Numbered from the stretch's first letter, positions 1-9,643 are shown. The stretch is 36,024 nt of DNA from Candidatus Heimdallarchaeota archaeon (GCA_030614005.1 JAUWKS010000032.1:1-36024), one strand, 5' to 3'. Program-made: numbers and translations. The notes: a model not told the origin generated them from the letters alone.

Positions 1-1
1 A

Positions 2-1018
2 ACCACCAGTACGTACGATTGGAGAGGATACACCTATGGTGGTGAAGAAGTTACTCACAATACTCCTGGCGCAGGTCGCTGGTATATTATGGTCCGAGAT
101 TACAGCGGAAGTGGTAATTATGAATTAGCTGTAACAATAACCTATAGTGGCCCAGATACTACCCCTCCAACAAATTCCATTACCAGCCCAAGCAATGGTG
201 CAACAGTAACTACTGCTGATGTTGCTGTTTCATGGTCCGGTTCTGATGCTGACAGTGGTATAGATTACTACGAAGTACGCATTGATTCAGGTTCATGGAT
301 AAACAAAGGAACAGGAACAAGTCACACCTTCACCGGTTTATCTGATGGAAGCCACACGGCAGAGGTTCGTGCTGTGGACAAAGCTAGCAATAGCAACACT
401 GACACTGTTACTTTTACAGTAGATACAACTGCTCCCGTTGGAGAAAAAATAGCTATTTTCTTCTGGGCAACTGATGCTGGAACACAAACAGTAACTAACA
501 AATACATTGACTATTTGCAAGATGAAGGCTATACAAAATTCTTTGATTTCAAAGATAGTACAAATGTCCAATCAGATTGTCAATCCATTGATGATTATGA
601 GGATAGTGACGATACTATTTTCGTTTACATCATCGGACATGGTAATAATAATGGTGCACACTCATATACCGCATTCCAACCAAGTGGTTCATATGTTTAC
701 TCAAATACCTTTAGAGGTTATATGGATGCTTGGGAAGCTACTCGAAAATGTATTTTAGTAGAATCTTGTCATTCAGGTGATTGGGCAGATGATTTTGCTG
801 CTAGTCCATACTTGGCAATGTCTACCTCTGATGAAACTCATAATTCTTATGCTTACGCTACTCTTCCTGGTGAAGGTAAATTCTCTTACTACTTCTTCCA
901 ACACGTTCACAATGGTTACAATGCAGTTGACTCATTCTACTATGCAAAAAGTTATGTTAGCTCTCCAGTTCAAAATCCAAAGATACGTGATTATTCCTCG
1001 TATGTTTGGTTTGTCTAA
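2..1018 (+). CDS. Secreted protein with PPC, Ig-like and clan CD cysteine peptidase domains (5' end outside window)
   Basis: The frame is open from base 2, so the start lies upstream. The first ~55 codons resemble the end of a bacterial pre-peptidase C-terminal (PPC) domain (GRWYIMVRDYSGSGNYEL). A proline/threonine linker and an Ig/fibronectin-like domain follow, typical of cell-surface proteins. The last ~190 residues look like a caspase/legumain-type (clan CD, C11/C13/C25-like) peptidase: beta strand plus catalytic His in IIGHGNNNG, then beta strand plus catalytic Cys in LVESCHSGDW. The order of strand-HG then strand-C-H-S-G is what clan CD enzymes show. No C-terminal membrane anchor is seen; the protein ends at SSYVWFV. 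It is probably exported and acts outside the cell. The exact peptidase family is uncertain, and the missing N-terminus may carry a second enzymatic domain. Confidence 0.72.
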   Translation, partial: TTSTYDWRGYTYGGEEVTHNTPGAGRWYIMVRDYSGSGNYELAVTITYSGPDTTPPTNSITSPSNGATVTTADVAVSWSGSDADSGIDYYEVRIDSGSWINKGTGTSHTFTGLSDGSHTAEVRAVDKASNSNTDTVTFTVDTTAPVGEKIAIFFWATDAGTQTVTNKYIDYLQDEGYTKFFDFKDSTNVQSDCQSIDDYEDSDDTIFVYIIGHGNNNGAHSYTAFQPSGSYVYSNTFRGYMDAWEATRKCILVESCHSGDWADDFAASPYLAMSTSDETHNSYAYATLPGEGKFSYYFFQHVHNGYNAVDSFYYAKSYVSSPVQNPKIRDYSSYVWFV

Positions 1019-1246
1019 TAGCTTACAATTAACATGTTAGAAATAACATTATTTCAAATTAACAGATATACCTTATCGAATTTTGGTATATTTGTTAGTT
1101 CATTTTTTTTCTTTTATTTTTGTCCCTATCAAAGCACTCTTATAGTCGACCGACAAAATTATGTCTTAGATTGGTTGGAATTGCAGATTTATTGAGGGTA
1201 AAAACCAACCGATATTAGAATTACTTTAAATTGGGTGTAAATTAAA

Positions 1247-1603
1247 ATGAAAATAATGATTGTGGAAGATGATCCACTTATTAGACAATTATACGTTGAA
1301 GCTCTATCAAAGAATGGATACGAAGTAATTGCTGTTGCTTCAGATGGTGCCGAAGCAGTATTAGTATATAACAACCTCAACCAAAAACCGGATATTATTA
1401 TTTTAGATTTCCGTTTACCACAGAAAAATGGTTTTGAGGTTTCCCAAGAAATCTTAGCAGCCAATTCTTCTGCTGTAATTCTTATGATTAGTGGTGACCC
1501 AACTTTTGATCGAAAAGCGGTTATTAGTCAAGGTATTAGTATTATGCAGAAACCAGTTGAGATAAACGCAATTATAAGTGAAATATCTTTAATTTGTGGA
1601 TAA
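1247..1603 (+). CDS. Stand-alone response-regulator receiver domain
   Basis: A 118-residue CheY-like receiver domain with no output domain. The acidic pair is at residues 8-9 (VEDDP), the phospho-acceptor Asp at about residue 54 (IILDFRLP), the switch Ser at about 82 (MISGDP) and the invariant Lys at about 102 (MQKPVE). Length and motif spacing are those of a complete single-domain response regulator, which would take phosphate from a histidine kinase and signal by protein-protein contact. No kinase lies next to it; the nearest signalling gene is the PAS-only protein 6 kb downstream. It stands alone, with 229 bp of non-coding sequence before it and about 100 bp after it. Confidence 0.9.
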   Translation: MKIMIVEDDPLIRQLYVEALSKNGYEVIAVASDGAEAVLVYNNLNQKPDIIILDFRLPQKNGFEVSQEILAANSSAVILMISGDPTFDRKAVISQGISIMQKPVEINAIISEISLICG

Positions 1604-1707
1604 TCGTAAAAACAATGGTCATTTTTTTCTCCAAAAGAAACTAATAGTATAGTTTGTTTACTAATCTAGAATATACATGGTATTGAGTTGATCTTTGGGG
1701 AAATAAA

Positions 1708-3117
1708 ATGAACGTTCTTGTGTTAAGTTTTCTTGTTGTTTCATCTGTTTTACTTCTAGTTTTAGTGGTCATTTCACTATCCTTTCTAGGGTTATATCTC
1801 TCAGAATTAGGTTTGTGGTTTTCTTGGATGCCAATTGGTTTAACTATTGCTTCTATTCCTTTTTTGATTCAATTTTCTGCAGAACCTCAACCAAGTGTCA
1901 ATTTCTTTTTATTATTGGTAAGTGTGATATTTAACATCGGAACATTTCTTAGATTGATTATACCCTTTCTAATGATCTTTCGAACAAATAGAGCATTCCG
2001 AGCTCAAATGAAGCAATCATTAGGAGTAGATTATTTATTGTATATAGCCCCTTCAATTAAATCTCGCTTTTTCAGGGATGTTCACTTTCGATTAAAGCAT
2101 TATTTCTGTGGAATACGAGAAAAAAGTCTTCTTCAGAATCTTGAGATACACGAAGATATTGTTTACAGAACAATTGGTGGTGAGGAACTAAAATTAGATG
2201 CTTACTATCCAAGAAAAGATGGAACTTATCCGATTATTATTTTTATTCACGGTGGTGGATGGATGAGAGGTTCAAAAGATGTAGGTACGAATGAAAAAGT
2301 TGCAATGCTGTTAGCTACCTATGGTTATTCTGTTTTTAATATAGATTATCGGTTATCTCCGTCAGAACCTCTAACTCATAATATCAAGGGTCCTCACGAA
2401 CACCCGACTATTCTCGAAATGGTCTCAGATGTAAAATCAGCAATTTCGTTTACTTTGAAAAATGGCAATCAATACAAAGGTGATACTGATAACATTTTCC
2501 TATTTGGTAGATCCGCTGGTGCACACTTGTCTCTTTTAGCAGCATTTAGTTTTGATGAAAGTTTCTTTGATGATGGTAATGATAATTTCTCTTTAGCTAA
2601 TTCTCCTATAACAGGTGTGATAGCATTCTATCCCATAACTGATATGGAAGATTTAGATGAATTCTATGATGATTTAAATCCTCTAAAATTAGCCCTTGTA
2701 AGGGGTACTGGTGGAACACCTGAAGAAAAACTCAATTTATATGAATTGTTCTCTCCAATAAAATATGTGACAGAAGAAAATGCATCAAAGCTTCCCCCCG
2801 TTTTTCTTGCAGCGGGAAAATATGACCGAATTGTCGATGTCTATCAATCAGAAGAATTATCTGAAGAGCTTGCAAAATTGACTATTCCTAATGTGTACCT
2901 TGAACTTCCTTGGGCAAATCATGCATTTGATTTGATGCTTTCCGGACCAGGAGGACAATTGGTGATAAAATATATGACCCAATTTTTAGTTTGGAGTCTC
3001 TCGAGAAAGAATTTACTACAAATTGAGGAGCTTGCAAATGAATCGGGGTTAAAGAATATTGTTTCTTTTGCCAAGATGAAATCAATTCAGCAATCGAAGA
3101 AAAGAAATTCAGATTAA
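1708..3117 (+). CDS. Membrane-anchored alpha/beta hydrolase (esterase/lipase, BD-FAE-like), copy 1
   Basis: This protein has about three hydrophobic helices in residues 1-92, then a soluble alpha/beta hydrolase domain from about residue 150. The oxyanion-hole motif HGGGW is at 181-185 and the nucleophile elbow GRSAG at 267-271 (Ser269). A likely Asp is near 373 (KYDRIVD) and the catalytic His near 405 (WANHAFD). The HGGGW/GxSAG pattern belongs to the hormone-sensitive-lipase/BD-FAE branch, which hydrolyses carboxyl esters; the substrate cannot be read from the sequence. A GGGGA ribosome-binding sequence lies 5-10 bases before the ATG. The next gene is a full-length paralogue in the same direction, so the pair arose by tandem duplication. 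The membrane segments suggest that the enzyme acts on lipids or at the membrane face. Confidence 0.85.
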   Translation: MNVLVLSFLVVSSVLLLVLVVISLSFLGLYLSELGLWFSWMPIGLTIASIPFLIQFSAEPQPSVNFFLLLVSVIFNIGTFLRLIIPFLMIFRTNRAFRAQMKQSLGVDYLLYIAPSIKSRFFRDVHFRLKHYFCGIREKSLLQNLEIHEDIVYRTIGGEELKLDAYYPRKDGTYPIIIFIHGGGWMRGSKDVGTNEKVAMLLATYGYSVFNIDYRLSPSEPLTHNIKGPHEHPTILEMVSDVKSAISFTLKNGNQYKGDTDNIFLFGRSAGAHLSLLAAFSFDESFFDDGNDNFSLANSPITGVIAFYPITDMEDLDEFYDDLNPLKLALVRGTGGTPEEKLNLYELFSPIKYVTEENASKLPPVFLAAGKYDRIVDVYQSEELSEELAKLTIPNVYLELPWANHAFDLMLSGPGGQLVIKYMTQFLVWSLSRKNLLQIEELANESGLKNIVSFAKMKSIQQSKKRNSD

Positions 3118-3244
3118 GTTTAGAATAATTTATCTAAAATTGTTGAATTGAATGATATTGATTGAATTATTGATCAGCATTTACCAAATCGATTTTTTTA
3201 TCAGATTTATGTACTAATATATAGTACATTATGCCATAGTTCAA

Positions 3245-4711
3245 TTGTGTATAGTAGTACTAGTGGGATGGACAAATTATTTGATAGCACAAGCAATAAT
3301 ACTCTTAGTATTTGCAGTAATTTTATTCTTATTACTTGTACCAATTTCTTATTCCATTATTGGAATTTGGTTATCAGAAATAGGTTTCTGGATTGCTTGG
3401 ATCCCGCTAGGAATGATTGTTTATGAAATATACCAAATTTTAGCAATAGAATCACAAAATGATTTACTGTCTGTTCAAGGGATATACTTCGTCTGTATCA
3501 TCTTTAATTCGATATCCTTTGTAAGAATGATTATTCCATTCTTTAGAGTTAAATCTACAAATAACCGTCTTTCAAAAACAATGAATCAATATCTTGGGTC
3601 TGACTATCTTCATTATATTGCTTCATCAAATTGTGTTGGATTCTCTAGTTGTATAAAATTCAAGTTGTTTTATTATTTCACAAGTTTACAACGTAAGAAT
3701 TTAAATAAGCGAGTAATAACGGCCAGAAATCTAACTTATCGTGTGATCGATGGAAATGAATTGAAATTAAATGTTCATTATCCAAAAACCGAAGGGATAA
3801 ATCCTATCATTATATTCATCCATGGTGGAGGGTGGATAATAGGCTCTAAAGACAAACCAGCCAATGATCGAATCTGTAAATTATTAGCAAGTTTTGGATA
3901 TACTGTATTCAATATCAACTATCGATTGATACCTCCTGAATATCTTTTCTCAAAAAAACCGCTAATGATTGAAAATCCCCGGTTAATTGATTTAGTTTCA
4001 GATGTTGATAGCGCAATATCTTTTGCAAGAAAAAACGCTCAAGAATATAATGGGAATTTAAACAGTTTATTTCTATTTGGGCGCTCTGCAGGAGCACATT
4101 TAGCTTTGTTGAGTGCGTTTCTACCTGAAACATATTCAAAAATATCTGGTGTAATTGCCTTTTATCCAATTACGGATCTTGAAGGATTCTATGATTTTTA
4201 TCAAAAAAATCACAAGCGAAAAATCTCTTTGGTCAGAAGTACAATTGATAATTCAGATGATCACAAAATGTTATACAGACTCTTCTCACCATTGAGCTAT
4301 GTTAATGAAGATACAAGTGACAATATTCCACCAGTTTTCTTGGCTACAGGAGATAGAGATCGGCTTGTAAATCCTGAACAGTCAAAGAAATTATTCAATC
4401 GAATGCAAGAATTGGGAATACGAAGTGTGTTATTAGATCTTCCTTGGGCAAATCACGGTTTTGATCAAGTTCTTCTTGGTCCGGGAGGACAATTGATGTT
4501 CAAGTATGTCCTTCAATTTTTGGCTTGGGTTATAGCTCAGCAAGAACTGGACGATATAGAATTTAAAGCGAAAGAATATGGCTTAGATTCTATTGTCTCT
4601 CGAGAGAAAATTCACTCTATACATAGTTCTGATGATACAAGAAAAGCTAGGGAAGAGACTATTGTGAATATTGTCTCAACGAATAAAGAACGCTACAGAA
4701 ACGATAAGTAG
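3245..4711 (+). CDS. Membrane-anchored alpha/beta hydrolase, tandem copy 2
   Basis: Paralogue of the upstream gene, about 488 residues with the same plan: N-terminal hydrophobic helices, including a conserved stretch like SEIGFWIAWIPLGM, then an alpha/beta hydrolase domain. The motifs are all present: IFIHGGGW, FGRSAGAH, a likely Asp in DRDRLV and His in WANHGFD. The C-terminal tail after about residue 450 is polar and differs from copy 1. The start is a TTG at 3245; other TTG or GTG codons lie close by, so the first ~15 residues are uncertain. A TATA-like stretch (actaatatatag, about 3210-3225) lies just upstream, so it may have its own promoter although it follows copy 1 by 127 bp. Substrate unknown. 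Confidence 0.83.
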   Translation: MCIVVLVGWTNYLIAQAIILLVFAVILFLLLVPISYSIIGIWLSEIGFWIAWIPLGMIVYEIYQILAIESQNDLLSVQGIYFVCIIFNSISFVRMIIPFFRVKSTNNRLSKTMNQYLGSDYLHYIASSNCVGFSSCIKFKLFYYFTSLQRKNLNKRVITARNLTYRVIDGNELKLNVHYPKTEGINPIIIFIHGGGWIIGSKDKPANDRICKLLASFGYTVFNINYRLIPPEYLFSKKPLMIENPRLIDLVSDVDSAISFARKNAQEYNGNLNSLFLFGRSAGAHLALLSAFLPETYSKISGVIAFYPITDLEGFYDFYQKNHKRKISLVRSTIDNSDDHKMLYRLFSPLSYVNEDTSDNIPPVFLATGDRDRLVNPEQSKKLFNRMQELGIRSVLLDLPWANHGFDQVLLGPGGQLMFKYVLQFLAWVIAQQELDDIEFKAKEYGLDSIVSREKIHSIHSSDDTRKAREETIVNIVSTNKERYRNDK

Positions 4712-4751
4712 TTATTCATATTAAATAAGCAAATAATAGGACGTAAGTGTG

Positions 4752-5318
4752 ATGGTTAATCGTTGCTGGTGGGCTGGGACAGACAAAATGTATAATGATT
4801 ATCATGATATTGAATGGGGTGTTCCTGTTCATGATGATAGAGTTCTTTTTGAGTTTTTAACTTTGGAAGGGGCACAAGCTGGTCTCAGCTGGAGAACAAT
4901 ACTCGAGAGAAGAGAGAACTATCGACTGGCATTTGACAACTTTGATTACAAGAAAATTGCACAATACAGTGAAAGTAAAGCTGAAGAACTAAGAAATAAT
5001 GCTGGAATCATTAGAAACAAATTGAAAATTCGTTCCACCATTACAAATGCAATTGCTTTTCTTGCAGTGCAAAAGGAATTCGGTTCTTTTGACGCATATA
5101 TTTGGGGTTTTGTTAATAATAAACCAATTCAAAATAATTTCAAAGAACCAAAGGATGTTCCCGCTAAAACTGAACTATCAGAGGATATTAGCAAAGATTT
5201 GAAAAAACGAGGTTTCAAATTTGTGGGACCAACGATTGTTTATGCTTACATGCAAGCAGTTGGTTTGGTGAATGATCACACTATGGATTGTTTTCGATAC
5301 AAAGAATTGTTAGAATGA
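4752..5318 (+). CDS. tag: DNA-3-methyladenine glycosylase I (TagI family)
   Basis: The whole protein of about 188 residues matches the Tag family in length and motifs: the N-terminal RCWWAG, then YHDIEWGVPVHDDRVLFE, LSWRTILERRE, GFKFVGPTIVYAYMQAVG and the C-terminal NDHTMDC. The Cys and His near the start and the His and Cys of NDHTMDC form the family's structural zinc site. The enzyme excises 3-methyladenine from alkylated DNA as the first step of base-excision repair. The start could be GTG 4749 or ATG 4752; I chose the ATG. The gene follows the hydrolase by 40 bp in the same direction and may be co-transcribed, but no functional link is evident. A surface-protein gene converges on its 3' end. 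Confidence 0.95.
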   Translation: MVNRCWWAGTDKMYNDYHDIEWGVPVHDDRVLFEFLTLEGAQAGLSWRTILERRENYRLAFDNFDYKKIAQYSESKAEELRNNAGIIRNKLKIRSTITNAIAFLAVQKEFGSFDAYIWGFVNNKPIQNNFKEPKDVPAKTELSEDISKDLKKRGFKFVGPTIVYAYMQAVGLVNDHTMDCFRYKELLE

Positions 5319-5335
5319 CTTTTTGGTTAATCAAT

Positions 5336-5929
5336 TTATTTTCTTTTCCTTCGAGCAATTATACTAAAAAAGGCAAAAGCAAGTATCCCAGTAATAATCG
5401 TTATTGGCATTTCAAAACCAATATTTCCTGTAGGTACTAATCCATCATCGATTTGATAGTATTCTAGAGAAAGGTAGAGCGTATCTTGGATTGCACTAGT
5501 TAAGCTTTGATCATTGTCAACTTCAAAGAAGAATTTCAAAGGGAGGCTGTATTCCTCTGTCTCTGAAGCATTAATATTGATACTAACATTTCCACTACTT
5601 TCTTGGCAGCGAAGAATGCGTAAATGTCCTAAATTGCCAAATTCACTTTGCTCTACATCGGATAATACTCCATAACTCCAAAAATTAATCACCGCTGCAG
5701 AACATGTTGCTCCTACAGTTCCAGGCCAATCAAAATAGGCAATAAATTCTCCATTCCCGGATACTTCAAAGATTTCAATTGGTGTATCTTTTGAAGTGCT
5801 TTCTGATATCTTAAATGAAGTAGTATAGGTTGGTGTAACTTCTAAACTAGTAAGAGATTGTAAGTTTAGAGAATTTATACTTAGAGCAATCAGTAAAATA
5901 ATGGTTGCACTCTTTAACGATTTGGACAT
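5336..5929 (-). CDS. Cell-surface protein with signal peptide and C-terminal membrane anchor
   Basis: A 197-residue protein of unknown function. It has a basic start (MSKSLKSA), a hydrophobic signal segment (residues ~9-27), and then an extracellular domain rich in Ser, Thr, Glu and beta-strand-like stretches. It ends with a linker, one hydrophobic helix (PITIITGILAFAFFSII) and the basic tail ARRKRK. This tripartite tail has the layout of archaeal C-terminal sorting/anchor segments; a second gene here (end at 21814) has the same kind of tail. Cys residues at ~92 and ~125 could form a disulfide. It converges with tag, with 17 bp between stop codons. No enzymatic motif was recognised. Confidence 0.7.
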   Translation of the reverse strand: MSKSLKSATIILLIALSINSLNLQSLTSLEVTPTYTTSFKISESTSKDTPIEIFEVSGNGEFIAYFDWPGTVGATCSAAVINFWSYGVLSDVEQSEFGNLGHLRILRCQESSGNVSININASETEEYSLPLKFFFEVDNDQSLTSAIQDTLYLSLEYYQIDDGLVPTGNIGFEMPITIITGILAFAFFSIIARRKRK

Positions 5930-6045
5930 TATTGATTCACCAAGTAATTAGCTGCACGGCACGGTTTTAGTCTATTCATTAAAAAAGTAACAAGAAGGGA
6001 GGAAAAAAAGTTAGAAATGAAAGAATTTCCCAACAATCACTATAC

Positions 6046-6627
6046 CTAGAGTGTTGGGATATCTGCAATAGTGTATAATCTTGCTAAAGCCAGTAACAGA
6101 CCCATACAAACACAGAGAAAAGCATTGCCTAAAAGCCATCTTTCAGTCCATTTAACATTAAGAGTTCTGCGTTGCTTTCCATTCCTATCTTTGTAAATAA
6201 AAGGAACATGCATAAGAAAAGTGCCTTTTTTCTGACCAATGCGAAGCACTCCATTTCTCAAATCTCGAACATTGATATTCGGAAAATAGTCTAAGAAAAG
6301 ATGTGAACCATATGCAATAATGAACGGGATAAAACAACTAATGAGAGGATCATTAACTGTTACCCTCCACCACATACTTAACCCGAAAACAATTCCAGGG
6401 TAAAAGGATGAGTGGGATACAATATCTCTGTGAGACATAAAGCTAAAGAGAACATCAAAATCCGGTCCTTCAGCCCCAAGAATCGCTAATAATAATGCAA
6501 TAACCCAATAAAGCCAAATATCCGAAAATCCCGCACCAAATTTATTGTTAATAAGGATGAAATCAATGGGGATATATGCTGCGCCTAATACTATACCAAC
6601 TGTTACATGAGCAGTTCTGTTTGCCAA
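6046..6627 (-). CDS. Membrane-bound metal-dependent hydrolase, YdjM/DUF457-like
   Basis: About 193 residues with four to five hydrophobic segments. The family motifs are visible: EGPDFDVLF, then HRDIVSHSSFYPG, then HLFLDYFP. These give the conserved Asp and His residues expected to bind metal in DUF457/YdjM proteins, which are integral-membrane hydrolases of mostly unknown substrate. The open frame extends to a TTG at 6684, but the sequence before the first membrane helix is polar and unlike the family. A TTG at 6627 preceded by a strong aggtggga ribosome-binding site gives the start MANRTAHVTVG, which fits better and is used here. It is transcribed divergently from the amidohydrolase gene. 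Confidence 0.75.
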   Translation of the reverse strand: MANRTAHVTVGIVLGAAYIPIDFILINNKFGAGFSDIWLYWVIALLLAILGAEGPDFDVLFSFMSHRDIVSHSSFYPGIVFGLSMWWRVTVNDPLISCFIPFIIAYGSHLFLDYFPNINVRDLRNGVLRIGQKKGTFLMHVPFIYKDRNGKQRRTLNVKWTERWLLGNAFLCVCMGLLLALARLYTIADIPTL

Positions 6628-6778
6628 TAAATTCCCACCTGTGTTTTTTTTTCTTTTAAGAGAAATATGGTGGTTAGCGCTCAAAGATGTAAAAATCTTT
6701 TGGGGAAGAAACGCACTTCAGAATTCAAAAAAAATTGATATAGGGGAATAATACATCGAACACACGAGGAAGCAATAT

Positions 6779-7756
6779 TTGACAATTCAGGATGATAAGA
6801 ATAATACTGCTGGTTTTAAGGAATTATCATTCAAATATGATGGTCCAAAATGGGATGCTCATGTTCACCTCTACAAACTAGATGATGTTCGTGAATTTGT
6901 TAAGTATTCTAAAGGGTACAACGTCCAAAAGATGACTGCTATTGTAAGAGACGATTGGAAAACTTATGAAAAAGAATTTCCCGAAACATTCGCATTCGCT
7001 CGTTTCATTATGTCTCAGGATCTTTTTACAGGTGATATTCAAGCAGTTGTCAATGATGTGCAAGAAATGCATGACTCTGGCTATCCTATAGCAAAATTCT
7101 GGTATGCCCCTAGATGGAGAAAATATGTAGAAGAGAAGTATCAAGCTAATATTGAAGGATTTAGAATTGATAATCCAGATTTAGACCCAATCTTTTCCAA
7201 AATCGAAGATTTAGGACTAACGTTACTTTTTCATATCTCTGATCCAGACATTTTTTATGATACTAAATACCAACCAACCAATTATTACGGGACAAAAAAA
7301 CAACACCTGGAAGAATTTGAGAATATTATCTCGAGACACCCAAATATGAACGTCATTGGTGCACACATGTCCGGACAACCGGAACACTTGGATGATTTAG
7401 GCAAGTGGTTTGAAAAATACCCTAACTTTTATGTTGATACTTCATCTGCAAAGTGGATGGTCCGTGAATTTTCCTATGATCCAGATGGAACAGCTGAATT
7501 TTTTGTCAAGTATCAAGACAGAATAATGTTCGGTACAGACATTGTAACAGGAAGAACTGATCGCGAACCAATTCCAGGATACTATTACAAGCGCTATCTA
7601 TCTCTTTTAGCATTATTGGAAACAGATGTGAGAGATTTACCATTGCCCGTTGAAGATCCTGAAAATAATAATAAAACGGTTATTAATGGTTTAGACCTTC
7701 CAATGAATGTTTTGAGAAAAATCTACTGGGAAAATGCCAAACAACTTTTTGGTTAA
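6779..7756 (+). CDS. Amidohydrolase-family (amidohydro_2 type) TIM-barrel hydrolase
   Basis: A 325-residue TIM-barrel metal hydrolase. The metal-binding HxH is at about 28-30 (WDAHVHLY). Later motifs are a conserved His strand (NVIGAHMSGQPEHL), the strand NFYVDTSSAKW and the catalytic Asp in RIMFGTDIVTG. These are the features of the amidohydrolase-related (Amidohydro_2, COG2159-like) family, whose members hydrolyse or decarboxylate small carbocyclic or carboxylic substrates; the substrate here is unknown. The start is a TTG preceded by cgagga at a good distance. The stop codon lies 131 bp before the chosen start of the PAS gene. Confidence 0.85.
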   Translation: MTIQDDKNNTAGFKELSFKYDGPKWDAHVHLYKLDDVREFVKYSKGYNVQKMTAIVRDDWKTYEKEFPETFAFARFIMSQDLFTGDIQAVVNDVQEMHDSGYPIAKFWYAPRWRKYVEEKYQANIEGFRIDNPDLDPIFSKIEDLGLTLLFHISDPDIFYDTKYQPTNYYGTKKQHLEEFENIISRHPNMNVIGAHMSGQPEHLDDLGKWFEKYPNFYVDTSSAKWMVREFSYDPDGTAEFFVKYQDRIMFGTDIVTGRTDREPIPGYYYKRYLSLLALLETDVRDLPLPVEDPENNNKTVINGLDLPMNVLRKIYWENAKQLFG

Positions 7757-7886
7757 TCAAGTCCAATTTTCAATTTGGTTATTAGCTTTATATACTCGAT
7801 TGTTCCGTCCACATTCAGCGGTCGAAAAAACTGTTAGTTTTAGCCTGTACCGCAAAACTCTGATATTTAGGCAGGGAGAAATAAAT

Positions 7887-9578
7887 TTGAAATTTATACA
7901 ATTAGATGATGGTGAATCTCAGCTACAAAAAGCTGTTAAACTACTAAAAAAGAACGGTTACAAAAGTTCAATCATAGAATTTGAAAGTGGAATCGAACAA
8001 ATAGTAGCAAATAGAATAAAACAATTGGAAAAAAATCTCGAGCAATTAGAGAGCAGCTATACACAATTGGCTAAAAGAATTAGAGGATTCTTTCGAATGG
8101 AATTACCAAGTGGTAAATTAACTTTGGTCGATCAATTTTTGTCCGAGTTGAGTGGGTACCCCCCAAATGTATGGACAGAAACACCAAATTTCATAGAGAA
8201 AATAATCCATCCAGATCATTCCTCTTATTATCAAGAAAATTTCCAGAATCTTTTGAATAACCAAGTGCCGAATCTTCTTGAATACAAAATCATTCGTGCA
8301 GATGGTGAAGTAAGATGGTGGTTGCAATTTTCAATAGGTGCTTTTAATTCCGACGGAAAATTGATCTCAATATCCGCAGTATTGATAGATAACACTGAAA
8401 ACAAAAAGAGAGAGATCAAATATAGTAATCTATGTGAAAGCGTAACAGCAGGTATTTTTGTTGTTAATTTTAAAACCGGTCAGATATTAGAAGCAAATCA
8501 AAAGGTGGTTGAGGGTTTGGGGTACTCTTCAGTTGAGGAACTAAAACAGAACAAGACATCTATTGATCATTATTACAATGCTTCTGATCGAGCACTAGTC
8601 ATAAAGAAACTCATAGATGAGACGAAAATAATTGATTACGAGTTGCCATTGAAGCACAAAGATGGGCACCCAATATGGGTTAGCCTTTCAGCCAAACTTT
8701 ATCCAAAAGAGGGTTACATTGAAGGAATAGCTATAAACATTTCTCAAAGAAAGATTACTGAGAGCAAATTACGTGAAAGTGAAGAGTTATTCCGAACTTT
8801 GGCAGAACAATCTGTAGCAGGGATTCTTTTAATTCAAGATGATAAGATAGTCTTTGCAAATGATGTAATAGCAAAGCACTCCGGATATACTTTGGAAGAA
8901 TTTCTGTCATTAAATGCCAATGATTTTCTTAAACTTGTCCACAAAAAAGACCAACCATTTTTTGAAGAACAATTGAACAAAGTAACTATTCAAGGCTCTG
9001 CTCCAGAATACTATATAAGAATTATCTCCAAATCTGGAGAAACTATCTGGGTATCAATGCAAATGAACAAATTTGAGTTTCAAGGTAGCTCAATGATTGC
9101 TGCAACAATTGTTGAAGTAACAAAAAGAGTTGCTTTTGAGCAAAAACTTCGTGAAGAACGTAATCTAGCTCAGAAATATTTTGATATTGCAGGTGTACTG
9201 TTACTCGTTCTCGATGTGAATGAAAATGTAGTTCAAATTAATGAACGCGGCTGCAAAATATTGGGTTACACAAAAGAGGAAATGATTGGAAAAAACTGGA
9301 TAGAGAATTTTCTACCTAAAAGAATAAGATCTATGGTCAGAACAACTTTTGGAAAAGTCCTCTCTGGTGAAATAACGCCTGATAAATATTACGAGAATTA
9401 TATTCTAACGAAAACGGGAGAAGAACGACTTATCACTTGGCACAATACTGTAATAAAAAGCGCAGAAGGAGATATTGAAGCGATAATCAGTTCTGGTGAA
9501 GATATCACTCAATGGCGATTGGCTGAAGAAATTTTACTAGATAATGATTTGAATATCAATAAAATGCTCAAAAAGTAA
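7887..9578 (+). CDS. Four-PAS-domain sensory protein without a kinase domain
   Basis: About 563 residues. A short N-terminal segment (MKFIQLDDGESQ) and a probable coiled coil (~35-65) are followed by four PAS/PAC units at roughly 67-180, 185-300, 305-425 and 435-555. Each shows the PAS signature of a GY-containing helix (LGYSSVEEL, SGYTLEEFL, LGYTKEEMI) and a PAC strand ending in a D-I-T/N-x-R-like linker (GEDITQWRLAEE). No histidine-kinase, GGDEF or other output domain follows; the protein stops 13 residues after the last PAC. It probably senses a ligand or redox state and signals by protein contact, perhaps through the stand-alone receiver at 1.2 kb (inference). The frame is open back to 7734, but TTG 7887 after gggag gives a sensible start, and the codons before it look non-coding. 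Confidence 0.82.
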   Translation: MKFIQLDDGESQLQKAVKLLKKNGYKSSIIEFESGIEQIVANRIKQLEKNLEQLESSYTQLAKRIRGFFRMELPSGKLTLVDQFLSELSGYPPNVWTETPNFIEKIIHPDHSSYYQENFQNLLNNQVPNLLEYKIIRADGEVRWWLQFSIGAFNSDGKLISISAVLIDNTENKKREIKYSNLCESVTAGIFVVNFKTGQILEANQKVVEGLGYSSVEELKQNKTSIDHYYNASDRALVIKKLIDETKIIDYELPLKHKDGHPIWVSLSAKLYPKEGYIEGIAINISQRKITESKLRESEELFRTLAEQSVAGILLIQDDKIVFANDVIAKHSGYTLEEFLSLNANDFLKLVHKKDQPFFEEQLNKVTIQGSAPEYYIRIISKSGETIWVSMQMNKFEFQGSSMIAATIVEVTKRVAFEQKLREERNLAQKYFDIAGVLLLVLDVNENVVQINERGCKILGYTKEEMIGKNWIENFLPKRIRSMVRTTFGKVLSGEITPDKYYENYILTKTGEERLITWHNTVIKSAEGDIEAIISSGEDITQWRLAEEILLDNDLNINKMLKK

Positions 9579-9643
9579 AGAATTTTGAAGACCATTCATT
9601 TTAAAAAATTAAAAGAAGAAAGAACTTTCAGGTTCTTCTTCTA

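Noticed and set aside
507..1040. Overlapping plus-strand frames inside the peptidase gene
   Set aside because: They are Met/Ile/Leu-rich shadows of the main frame, which has clear domain motifs.
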